Origin: Heterotrichella gracilis
Lineage: Eukaryota; Sar; Xanthophyceae; Tribonematales; Xanthonemataceae
DNA length: 64,000 nt
NCBI GenBank assembly: GCA_032358255.1
Contig: JAULBX010031370.1
Coordinates: 62,001-126,000, forward strand
Direction of reading: 5' to 3'
A program made the translations under genes and the position numbers. The notes under the pieces were generated by a model, which was not told the DNA's origin, did no database searches, and saw only the letters and a list, made by a program, of their open reading frames with translations. Positions within the stretch are counted from its first letter, which is position 1. Every line of letters begins with the position of its first letter. Positions 21,653-31,616 of this stretch are shown here, piece after piece.

Positions 21653-22679
21653 ATGGCGACGCCCCTAGAGGCTTCAACAAGTCAAACGGAGGAACGCAAA
21701 GCAACTGGTAAGTCTCCTCACTGCACATGGATTAATTTTATGACAGGTTGCTGGGAAAACAGGTAGTTGGGTGCAAACCAATACTAGGCAACCCATGTGT
21801 ACGCATGCATATGGGTGCAATTGCCTTGGCCTTCTGGGTGACACTTGAAATTGGCACAGTGTCATGCCAAGCTTTGGCTGGGCCCTCGATCTATGCTCGT
21901 GGTCTTGCACTCTACCCTGGTGGCGAGGTGGCTAAGTGCCACTCCTGCCCCGCAGATGCACCCACCACCCCCGAGCCACAGCCCGAGCAGCAACCGCATC
22001 AAGGAGAGGAAAGCAAACGGGGAGGCGAGGAGGAGGATGAGGAGGAAGAAACCTGTGGGTTCTGCAGGTTCATGAAGGGGGGAGGCTGCAAAGAGGTGTT
22101 TGTGGTGCGTAACACGCAGATACACATGATTGCAACACGCACCCGCGGGCATACCAATGCCTTGGCGTGGCAGGCCATGGCGTGATTAACATACTTCTCA
22201 AAGAAACATGCACCTTACAGTCAATCAGATAAACTCCGCGCAGGGTCACGCCAAGCTCCCACTGCCACTGCCACTGTCATCGCCAATGTCATTGCTAAAG
22301 CCATGGCGTGAGATGCATTGTATCATTCTTGTGCAGGCGTGGAGCGCATGTGTAGACAAGGAGCGAGGAAAAGGGGAGGACTTCACAGAAGCCTGCCGAG
22401 ATGTGGTAAGTTTTTCTCTGCAACGCTTTTGACCCAGCACCATGTCTGCATCCTCTACCTAAAAATGCAACTGCATCTGCCAATCCTGCCCCTTGGCCTG
22501 TGCAGACCATGGCCCTGCGGGACTGCATGCTCAACCACAAGGAGTATTATGCCCCCCTGCTGGAGGAGGAGGAGCAGGCTGCACGGGAGCATGGGGAGGA
22601 TAGGGGGGAGGAGGAAAGCGAGAAGGAGGCTGCCGCGAAGCCTCCCTCGGAGGGGGCGCAGCAGGCAACAGGGCAATAA
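21653..22679 (+). CDS. GCK-domain protein
   Basis: Four exons (21653-21707, 21956-22104, 22337-22405, 22506-22679) give 148 residues with closed phase. A short acidic, Glu-rich N terminus leads to the GCK domain at about 51-110. It shows the twin-cysteine spacing CGFC-x6-GGC near its start, AWSACVDKE, FTEACRDVT and LRDCMLNHKEYY. The C terminus is again acidic and Ala/Glu-rich. GCK domains are found mainly in plants and green algae; the CX9C-like cysteine spacing recalls mitochondrial intermembrane-space proteins, but the function is not established. The start is the first ATG of the exon that keeps the phase. Confidence 0.85.
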
Positions 22680-23712
22680 CAGCGGCTGGCACCTCCAGTG
22701 CTGTTAGGGTGGCTTCGGCACGGGTTTGGGGTCATCAGCAAGGGTTTGTTTTTATGACAGAGGCGGGAGGGTGGTGGTAAGCAGAGAGCTGCACATTGCT
22801 GCACCCTGGGGTGCTGGGAACACATTGACATGGGACATGCGCCAAAGTGGGCAAGGGTCAGACATGGTGCAACCGCCATTCAATATTGATATGGAATTAT
22901 GAGTTCATATGGCAGCATGATTGTGGGAACAGCATGGTGTGGGGGTATATTAGCGGGACTCAGTATTGTGCCTCAAGAGTTGTATCCGACTTGTGTGACC
23001 CACTTGCATTGCAGGGAGCTGTAATTGACTGCATACTGCCTCAACTTCATAATGGGTCAGCACAGAATACACGGAACCCAGCTCCTAACTCGGGTGACCT
23101 GTGCCTGTACGATGACCTGCAATGTGAGGGGTTTGGGGGGGCATTTTGACGGGGCGGTGCGTGGCATGGCGTAGCCAGTTGGCACACTGTACATCTAGCC
23201 AACAAGCGTGAGGAGGAGGTCGCAATACACGTTGGAACAGAGCTACTGGATTTCTTTGCCATAGCCCAAGGAAGTACCCTAGCCCCTGGCACCAGGTCCA
23301 ACTGAGATTTCCCACCACGGTTTCGAAACTGTTCGATCCCCATCCCCCATGTCTTGGGAAACCTAGTTAAGGGTTTGGACTGTTTATGACGTCATTCTGA
23401 TACGCCAGGCTTGCCATATCTTCCAACATATTCGCTTCAAGCACGCGGCCGGGCAGTCAAGTGAGCACTGCATCCCACCAAGCGACAGTATCGTTGTAAC
23501 CCTCTCAAGTAGAAGACCCTAAACAATTTGCCCGGGTCCAGGGAGTGCTGACTGTGCCCACATGTCCATTTTTGGCGCCAAACTTTCAAGCACGTTTCAC
23601 TCCCATGTTGGAACGAACCATTGCCAATGAGGCAACCATAACTGGCTTTAGTTCGTCGTAACCCACTCCTCACGCTTCCTGAGTGTACAAGATCTACTGC
23701 ATTGTGGGCACA
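22680..23712. other. Intergenic, GCK gene to FAD oxidoreductase
   Basis: About 1 kb with no supported gene. It includes the FAD oxidoreductase promoter, with a palindromic TGACGTCA at 23387-23394. Confidence 0.4.
23387..23394. promoter_or_regulatory. Palindromic TGACGTCA (bZIP-type site)
   Basis: A perfect TGACGTCA, within ATGACGTCAT, lies about 320 bases before the oxidoreductase start. This is the consensus bound by CREB/TGA-type bZIP factors. A single site can occur by chance. Confidence 0.3.
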
Positions 23713-26325
23713 ATGGAAGCCAGCCTGAATTTGCGGACTGGGCTCCCCACACAACATGCATCTCAGCGCGAGTCTCGCGGCCTACAAGCTGAAACCTCCA
23801 CAGCCAGGGTACCAGCAAGGGTCCCCATTGCACACTGCCAACGACAACTAAAGGCGCCGTCTTGGAGGGGCGCCAAGCCGCACCGGCTGCAGGCGGGCCG
23901 GGGTTCGGTCGCCGTGCTGGCCAGCGCATTCGTGGGGGGCGAGGACGTTGTGACGGACGTGGTAGTGGTTGGCGCGGGGATAATCGGGCTCAGCGTGGCA
24001 CACACGCTTCTCACAGACCCAGACAACAGCTTTCGGGTGACGCTGGTGGACCAGAAGGTGCCCTGTTCAGGCGCAACTGGCGCAGGTGAGAGGGGGTACA
24101 TGCATGCATAGGTGCCCAAACCAGCCCCCAAATTGAATGCATGCAGGCGCCCAACACGCGGTATTTTCGGTGCCCCTCCTTCATGCCGTGTGTACTGGTG
24201 CACTTGTGGCTCCTTGATACTTAGGTGTGCATCATCTGCTACATTTCAAGGGTATGCATGCATAAGTGCCACAAAGGAATTTGAATGCAAAACTGGGTCT
24301 GGGTCTGGGTCGCTTCTCCCTCCTGCCGTATATTCCTGGTAACTGACTATCTTCCTGATTTTAGTTTTTACAATTATTGTTTTACTCTGCAGGTCAGGGG
24401 TACATCTGGCTGGCGCACCGAAACCCCGACAGCCCCGCCTGGGCCCTTGCCACCTGGAGCAAGCGGCTGTGGCACCAGCGACTCAAGGCAACCATGCTGC
24501 CATCTGGTGTACCCGCGCTGGACGGCCTGGGCGGCAGCACAGCCAAAGAGGCAGTGGAGTGGCAACAAACAGGCAGGTGTGTAAGAAGTTTTGAAAGGGA
24601 TGCGGGACCTCGGTTACCGTTATTGACTGGTGGCGACCACTGCACTCTTACCACTCCACCCCAGTCAACTGCATTCCCCTACAGCAGCATATTGCTGGCA
24701 AGCATGCCTTTGCGCCCTAGACCTTGAAGTATAAACCCAGCATTAACAGCATTCCCCCGTTGGCAGCATGCTGCTGGCCACCACGCCCCAGGAGAAGGCC
24801 TCCCTTTTAGACCGGCAGCACAAGCTCAACTTTGCAGGCGTCTCTGCAAACCTGGTGTCCGCCTGGGAGGCGCGACTCATGGAGCCAGCCCTGCAGCTCC
24901 CCGATGGTGGCGCAGCCCTGGTAGTGCCCCATGACTCACAGCTCAACGGGCGGAAGGCGGCGGATTTTTTGCTCCATCAGTGCCGCAGCTTTGGCGAGCG
25001 GTTCAAGGTGCTGCTGCATGAGCCGGTGACGCGGCTGGTGGTGGACGGACAGGGGCGGGCGGTGGGGGTGCGCACGGATGTGAGGGAGGTGGCGGCGGGG
25101 CAAGGGGTGGTGCTGGCGGCGGGCGCGTGGACGGGGGAGTTTCTGTCTCAGCAGCTGGAGGACAGCGTGTGGGAGCAGGTGGGGCCTGGCTGTATTTTGC
25201 AAATGCACTAGGGGTCCCACGTTTTGCATAATCATTTACATGGTCGCCGGAAGAAAAATGATGAATAAAAGCAAATACAAACATGGATAAACACAAGTAT
25301 CAAGTATGTTAGATTTTATCTGCTCGTGGCATGTTTGTACCACATGCATGCGGTGGTAGTCCACATTTGTCTCTCGCCTACCCCAACGGGTCGCCACACC
25401 TCTCCTCAGGTGTTCCAGCCCCGCAAGGGCCACCTACTAGAGGTGCCCCGCCCCTACCGCATGCCCCCCATCGCCCATGGCCTCATGGAGAGCGCCTACA
25501 CCAAGCACTACGCAGCCACCAGCAGCGCCGCAGCCCCGGTGCCGGCCCAAAAAACGGATGCTGACATCACCTTCACGGCCACCACCAGCGCCAGTGGGTC
25601 GCTGCTGATTGGGAGCTCCCGGGAGGACAAGGGGTGGGACACCACGCCCTCCCCAAGGGTCATCGAGGTAGGGTGCGATGGGGCCGTGGGGTGTGTGAGG
25701 TACAGGTGCATCTCATGATGGCGCGCACAGGTGCATGCTTATAGGGCAGCATTCCTGTAGTCATGCACGCTCAGAAATCGAGATATCCACTAAGCATGCA
25801 TGGCCGAAAGAAATAATTAATGACAATAAATCCGTATTGTATTTATTTTTTTATCTACATGCATTGCTTTCATGAACTTGTTGAAAATTCCACTGCACTG
25901 CTGTACGGTGGAGGCATGCGTATGTACAATTTTCTTGCACCGGCTGATGTTCCACCCATCATTCCCATCGACCTAAGAAAACTCCCCCTGACGCTGCACT
26001 CCTTGCCACCATCCAGGACATCCTCACTAGGGCGGAGCAGTACCTCCCCGGCCTCTACGATGTCAACGAGGAGGACATCCACATCCGCATCGGCCTCAGG
26101 CCATTTGCAGCAGGCGGCCTGCCCTATGTGGGGCCCGTCCCGAGGGTAGATGGGCTATATGTGGCCTCTGGGCATGAGGGCTCGGGCCTGACTCTGGGCC
26201 CAGCCACTGGTGAGATCATCCGCAGCTTCATCACGGAGGCAGCGCTGCCGATTCCTGAGGCGGCTGCGCTGCTGCCTACAGTGCAGAGGCTGCAGCAGGT
26301 TCGGGGCGCAGTGGCGAGCAAGTGA
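23713..26325 (+). CDS. FAD-dependent oxidoreductase, DAO family, probably plastid
   Basis: Five exons (23713-24085, 24393-24576, 24767-25178, 25410-25667, 26017-26325) give 511 residues in closed phase. An N-terminal 75-residue stretch rich in Arg, Ser, Gln and Ala fits an organelle transit peptide. The Rossmann FAD-binding motif VVVVGAGIIGLSVAHTL follows (GAGIIG at 87-92), then the second FAD/substrate region SGATGAGQGYIWLAHR. The C-terminal FAD contact is GLRPFAAGGLPYVGPV and GLYVASGHEGSGLTLGP. This is the D-amino-acid oxidase/glycine oxidase/sarcosine oxidase fold; plants have similar proteins of unknown substrate. The substrate cannot be inferred. The acceptor side of exon 3 has a degenerate copy in the preceding intron. 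Confidence 0.88.
24665..24705 (+). repeat. Intronic copy of the 5' edge of oxidoreductase exon 3
   Basis: The block gcattccccctacagcagcatattgctgg resembles the real acceptor and exon start at 24749-24785 (gcattcccccgttggcag, catgctgctggcc). It sits about 82 bases upstream in the same intron. Confidence 0.6.
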
Positions 26326-27576
26326 CAGGAATTAAACAAACAAGCAAGTAGAAAGGCACTCTCAGCGGTCAAACGGCTTACTGACAATTATTGACAATGA
26401 GAGCGAACAGTGGACTGACCAATATAGGTATTATATGTATAGGGATAGGTGCGCACCCTGTCATTGAACAGGTGTGCGGGGTATGGAAGTGGGGTCAGTG
26501 GTGAGGAATGGCGAGAGGCGAGGGGAGAGAGGCGAGCAAGTAGAGGCAGCCTGAGGAGTGACGTTGCTTGGCTCATAGTGCCGGGTTGTGTCAGCAGCAG
26601 GGAGTGCTTAGAGGTTTCAATGTTGCATTGGTGGACTGTTTTATTGCGCTATGCAACCCTATAGCATGTCGATTATATATGACCTGGTCATATGTATACA
26701 ATGTCCAGCCTAGAGTGTCGCGCTCGACGTCATCAGTTTGACCTTTGTCAATGTTGTGCAGCCGTTGTACATGCTCTGCCATTGTGCACGCCAGGACACT
26801 TCAATTTGCATGGTGCACTGTTTTTGCTTTACTTAATGGTTATGGGCTAGACTGCACAGTAATTTATATCTTTGTAGCAAGCCAAGGCCCACTGAGGAGT
26901 CCTTGACTTGCCTGGGATGGTTGGCTGGGAGTCTATCAGCTCATACTGCATGCACATCCAGTCGGTGGCAGCCAGCTTATAGGGACCATGTGTACGCATT
27001 CATTACACTATTAAAGACAATGAGTGGCACGTCAGTACTGAGATGGCCCTTCAGAAGCTGATGCAGGGGCAGGCCATGGCCATTATGACAAAGTGCTGCT
27101 GTGGTCATCGTGTCTTGTGTGGCACAACTGATAGGGTTTAAACTACATACTTAGGCTACAAAACCTAGGGACAACTGATAGGGTTTAAACTACAAACTAA
27201 GGCTACAAAACTTAGGCTACTAAAGTCACAATTGTTGAACATCATCAGCAGCTACAAGCAGCAAACAAGTGTACGGTCTATAACCAATGCTCAATGCCCG
27301 TGGGGAAGGCAACAAAGAATGCTGGCGCGGGACCAACGGGACAATTGAAATTGAGGTGCATTTCTGTTTATAAATGAACAACAGGAAAGGGCAAACGCAA
27401 ACGCAGCGCAAAAACGAAATCGCTGTTTAGTAAATGGACTAGAATGTATGCAACTTTGAGGTTGGAACTTGCAAAGAGGGCACAACTGTCATTCTTTGTA
27501 GTGAACAACCAGTGAAGAGCACTGGTTGCCAGTACAAGGATAAGCGAGTAAGAACGGAGCAAAGGGCAGAAGAGGG
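26326..27576. other. Convergent intergenic region
   Basis: 1.25 kb between the 3' ends of the oxidoreductase and the coiled-coil gene. It is AT-richer than the exons. Apart from a 47-bp tandem repeat at 27124-27217 I see nothing in it. Confidence 0.45.
27124..27217 (+). repeat. 47-bp tandem repeat, two copies
   Basis: Two adjacent units, 27124-27170 and 27171-27217, share acaactgatagggtttaaac followed by tac and an aggctacaaaac block. Each has a partial TTTAGGG-like core (agggttta). They differ at only a few bases, so the duplication is fairly recent. Confidence 0.85.
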
Positions 27577-28592
27577 CTAGCTTTCACATGTCAAATAGAG
27601 CCTCTCAGCAAGCCCCAGCAACCTTGTCAGCTTTGTGTTTTCCTCCTCCAGCCTTGACAGTTTCTCGGCCTGGCTTTGGTTGGCTTGCTGCAGGGAGGAG
27701 TAGCTGATGTGCATTATGTCCTGCAGGAGGTGCACCACTTGTCACAGAGCCCGTCCTTAAGGGCAAACCAAACTTGCAGTGGTATATTCGAAGCCCATTA
27801 CCCTACACTAACCCTAGGAGCACCAGTCACCATATGGCCAGTCTAGTGAGGATTTCGTTGCAGGCAAGACATGAAGGTTGCTATGACCTACCACTTGATT
27901 TTGAAGCACGGAGAGTGATGCTCGTAGCCGCATTGCCTCAGCTTGAGCTAGCCTTTTCTGGGTGTCTTGCTGTTGAACCTGTGAGACAGTAGGTTGCCAT
28001 GTTATGCCTCTTTGTCATAGGATAGGACACCCTGGATTGTTGCTGCTTATGGAACAGACAACAAAAAGCAGTGCATTACCAGCAGCTGCAAATTCGCCAG
28101 CTTCTGCTCAAGCTTGGCAAGCTCGTCATCTCGGTCAATGAACGCCCTGTCAAGCTCGTCATCTCGGGGGGCAAGCAGCTCACAGTCAGGGGGGGGTGGA
28201 GAGGAACTGAAGGGGTTTGAAGGTCCTGTAGAGTATGCACTCGGCTTCTGTAGCAGGAACTGCCAGCTTGGGGACTCATTGGCACTGTCTATTGCAACCT
28301 CCTGCACCAAGGGGTGCGAGGGGGGCTAGTTGGACGTGGTATCCACTGCTGGAGTGTTGATATCACCACTGAAGTTTCCTTTAAAGCTAAGCATTGGCCT
28401 TATACGCCTGCTATCAAGCCACCACCATACCTTTCTACAGCTGCACCAGCAGTTTCTGTTCCTGCGGTTGCCAATGACTGCTCGCTCCAAACATGTAGCA
28501 AACTTGCAGGACAGGCAACTCACTGAAACCACAGTGGCTGCGACGGTCAGCTTCGCAAGCTCTTGCGGCAGCTCGAATAGGGATTGCATCAT
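27577..28592 (-). CDS. Small coiled-coil protein, unrecognised
   Basis: Four exons (28524-28592, 28080-28301, 27892-27978, 27577-27720) give 173 residues with phase 0 at each junction. The N terminus begins MMQSLFELPQELAKLTV. A Ser/Pro-rich patch (about 48-63) follows, then three heptad-like stretches: DELDRAFIDRDDELAKLEQK, QKRLAQAEAMRLRASL and QAEKLSRLEEENTKLTRLL. An in-frame stop lies just before the first ATG, supporting that start. I recognise no family; the charged coiled coils suggest a structural or scaffold subunit. A weakly coding-like stretch upstream (about 28625-28720) could not be joined in phase. Confidence 0.6.
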
Positions 28593-29265
28593 GCAGGCTC
28601 AAGTTCAAACTCGTGAGTCATATTGCCACAATCAGCACAAACTCTTCAGGGTTGAATTGCCCTGGCCGTCGGGCTGCGGCATCGATGTCCACTGTGACTT
28701 TCCAGAACCACTGCCCTTGCAGAGTGGCTCAGCCATTGTTCCTTGCCTTTCGTATCACCAAAGTATCTTATCCGTGCAACAGGACCACTGCTTTGACTCA
28801 TATCTCTGCCTGGTGCATTGCATCACGATACCTCTCGAGACCAGGTGAGCGAGCGCGCCGTTTGGGCTAGCATAGGGTTGACCCTAGACCCTACACAAGG
28901 GGTTTTGACCAGTTGGGAGTAGCCAAAGTTCATCTTGCAGATGTTGTTGGGGCACCAGGGAAAACTGTCCTGTACATGGCTGAGCTAATTCTATATCAGT
29001 TGACTCGACTGACGAGACTCCCAGTCCATACTACATGGTTGTGTTCCTGTATTCAGGGACATTACGTTTGTCTGGTAAATAAACTGGAAACGACGAGAAA
29101 ATAATAGAGAGAGAAGAAAGTGATATAAAACATCAATGTTAGGTTATTGGCGCCAGGTTCAGGCATTGACCTGGGATCGGTTCAGAAAAGCAAGCAAAGA
29201 ATAGACAAGCAAGACAGCGGCATAGCTTGGCAAAAGTCCCCACCCACAAAGCCCACTCGCCCTGC
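28593..29265. other. Intergenic, coiled-coil gene to POP4
   Basis: Holds the coiled-coil gene's 5' flank and the POP4 3' flank; both are leftward genes. A short minus-strand frame at about 28625-28720 reads VDIDAAARRPGQFNPEEF and might be an unplaced exon. Nothing else is supported. Confidence 0.35.
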
Positions 29266-30632
29266 CTATGTAGTATGGAACTGATCGCCATACATTGTTA
29301 CCATCAACCCATCCCCCACCGCCACCTCAAACACACACCCCTGCTTGGGGATCAACCACAGCCGGTCACCAGGCGTGACGATGCGCAGTGAGTTCTTGCT
29401 GTGCTTCACTACGATGCCCTCTACCCCCAGATAGTTCTTCTGTCTACTCTCCACCACCTTGACCATTGCCCCGTGGTAGTCTGCTGTGTAAAGCCGCTCC
29501 TCTCGGGTTCCTGCGCCCTGTAGAATGGTGGCCATGTACTTGCGCCACAGCAGGTGAAGTGGCTGGAGGGCCTCAAAGCTGCGGGGGCGGAAGAAGCAGC
29601 GCTCAACAAGAATGAAGAAGGATTTTGCTTCAAACATTTTGCATTTTTCCACCCCAACAACACCATCCACTAAAAGGGCACCTATTGAATACCTAGCCTT
29701 CGCACTCAGCACCAACGCTGATACGAGAATAACAGGATGGTGAATAGCCCGCCGCAGTCCAAAGACAGTATGCAACTCCCGGGTGGAGCAACATAACCAT
29801 GCAACAAAGCCCACTCCCAACCCCACCCACCTCAAGCCATCCTTGTCTATTTGGTACAGCCCCAGCTTCTTGGCCTTAGTCCTGGAGGGCAGGCGCTGCA
29901 CAAAGGGGATGGCCCTGCGCCCCCGCCGCGCCCCCGACAACCCTTGCGTAGGGTTGTCCAGCAGCAGCGCCCTGTCCTGCACCTTGAGCTCGATTGCCTG
30001 CCGCGTGTTCCCCCCCTTGCCCCCAGTGGCTGCGGCAGCCTCAAGCAGGCCTTCCAGCAGCGGAGCGCCCTGTGGCAATCCGCCACCCTGCATAGGGTTT
30101 TGTGCACAAGACCATTAGCTAGGGTTTAGGGTTTAGGGTTACCACAACCATCTGAACCCTTCATTTTAGGTTGCACGACAGGCTGTGCACATAGCACAAT
30201 TATCAGAGGTAAAGCTGGAGGGTCGACAAAGACATCCCAAAACGCGGCTTGTGCAACAGCATTGCCCCTCCAACCAACAACCACCCGTACCCGCCCTAGA
30301 TACCGCCCCAGCGGCCCGGCCTGCACTGCGCTGTCCAGAGCTGCGTACTGCGCCTCCTCCACAGCCGCAGTGGCAGCGGCTTGAGGCAGCGGGTCACCAC
30401 CATCACCAGAACCCTGGCTTAGGGTAGAGGCGGAGGATGGCTTCCGCCATGGGGTGCTGCTGTGGCTGGTGGTGGTGGTGGCGGTGGCGGCGGTGGTGGT
30501 ACTGGGCACGCGGGGCAGGTGGGCGCCGCTGGTACGGGGAGGTTTGGCAGAGGGTTTTGATCCAGACCCTGAGGTGGCTGGTCGTGGCGCTGGGGTTGTT
30601 GTGGCTTGTGGTGCTGCGCCTGCATGTAGCAA
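29266..30632 (-). CDS. POP4: Ribonuclease P/MRP protein subunit POP4 (Rpp29)
   Basis: The conserved C-terminal domain is clear: an Sm-like/KOW barrel with RLYTADYHGAMVKVVES, NYLGVEGIVVKHSKNSLRIV, RLWLIPKQGCVFEV and a YGDQF end. POP4 is a protein subunit of RNase P and RNase MRP, which trim pre-tRNA 5' ends and pre-rRNA. Two exons are firm: 29831-30087 (or to 30093) and 29266-29578. A third, 30291-30632, joins in phase 0 to an acceptor at 30088 and would give 303 residues. If translation instead begins at the ATG at 30093 the protein has 191 residues. The upstream exon is low-complexity (Ser/Thr/Pro, Ala). A copy of it in the segmental duplication (34735-35100) shows many synonymous differences, which favours it being coding. 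Confidence 0.85.
30119..30140 (+). repeat. Interstitial telomere-type repeat (TTTAGGG)n
   Basis: Nearly three TTTAGGG units lie in POP4 intron 1, about 30 bases from the acceptor at 30088. Confidence 0.8.
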
Positions 30633-31616
30633 TATGCATGCATGTCAGGGTGCGCAGCGCCACATAGAGATTGGGCGATGTGCGCGATCAACAAAAATAA
30701 ATTGGCAAGGTGATGAGAACCTCCATTTCCTACCGCGAGTAGCCACGCCAACCCCTTGCCGTGCGGCCAAGTTGGTGTCGAGCGCCGCAAGCCTGAACAG
30801 GAATTGCGAGGCTCAGTGACCACACCAGGCAGTGTTTACTTCCCATGCATAGCTTACGCTCCAAGATAGGTTGCAAGCGTAGATTCAACGTGCTGCATAC
30901 CTCCTGCGTTTCGCTGCAGATATCTGGGGCAGTTGCCCAGACATGCCGTGCGATGGTTGTTACCCACCCCCCCACCCCAAGGATAGTATTTCAGCCCTGT
31001 AAAGCCTGCAAATTCTCGCGCGTACCAGACGCTGAACACTGCGACGTGGAACCTCACACAAGGCACGTTAGCCCACCCAGTCTACCTGCTTTACCCTGAG
31101 AAATATGCATGCATGTGCACCCACTCAGCTGCCTGGTGCACTTTGGACTTGGGCGTCACGCAAAAAGGCTGTGCTTTTGGAAGTCTGCACTGCGTATGCC
31201 TGTGGGTGGTCCCTGCAGAACGTGCCTTACACACAGCTTGCAACACGTTTACAATACTCCTAGCACGCCCGTTATCGTCGGCACATACAAGACCCAGTCA
31301 CGGGGTGCACCCACCAGCCACTGAACCTCTGCAACAAGTCGTACAACGAAGCCTGCCACCAATTTCACTGCAGTGTACTAGGACAACAAACGTGTGTTTT
31401 GGTGCATATGCACGCTGCTGCAACTGTGCCAGGGCACGCAAAGGTAACCGTTTGTCTTCTCAGCTAGAAAATTGTCGATAGATCTACTTTAGAGTTTAGG
31501 GTTTAGGGTATTTTACCAACAGCGGCTGGGCAGCCTGTGGCAGAGACTCCCACCCAGTATATACTCTAGCAGGGCACAACCCTTCCCAGGTATATACCCT
31601 AGTCTAGGGATCCATC
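30633..31616. promoter_or_regulatory. Divergent region between POP4 and DUF2061 copy A
   Basis: About 1 kb between divergent starts. It includes TATA-like gtatata sequences at about 31557 and 31591, just before the DUF2061 ATG, and several TGCATGCA palindromes. The region has a counterpart before DUF2061 copy B, so the promoter was duplicated with the gene. Confidence 0.45.

Noticed and set aside
23320-23345. tRNA-like T-loop sequence ggtttcgaaactgttcgatcccc
   Set aside because: No acceptor stem, D-arm or anticodon arm could be folded around it. I found no convincing tRNA or rRNA gene in the window.
28625-28720. Coding-like stretch upstream of the coiled-coil gene
   Set aside because: No donor and acceptor pair joins it in phase to the first supported exon, and a stop precedes the ATG.
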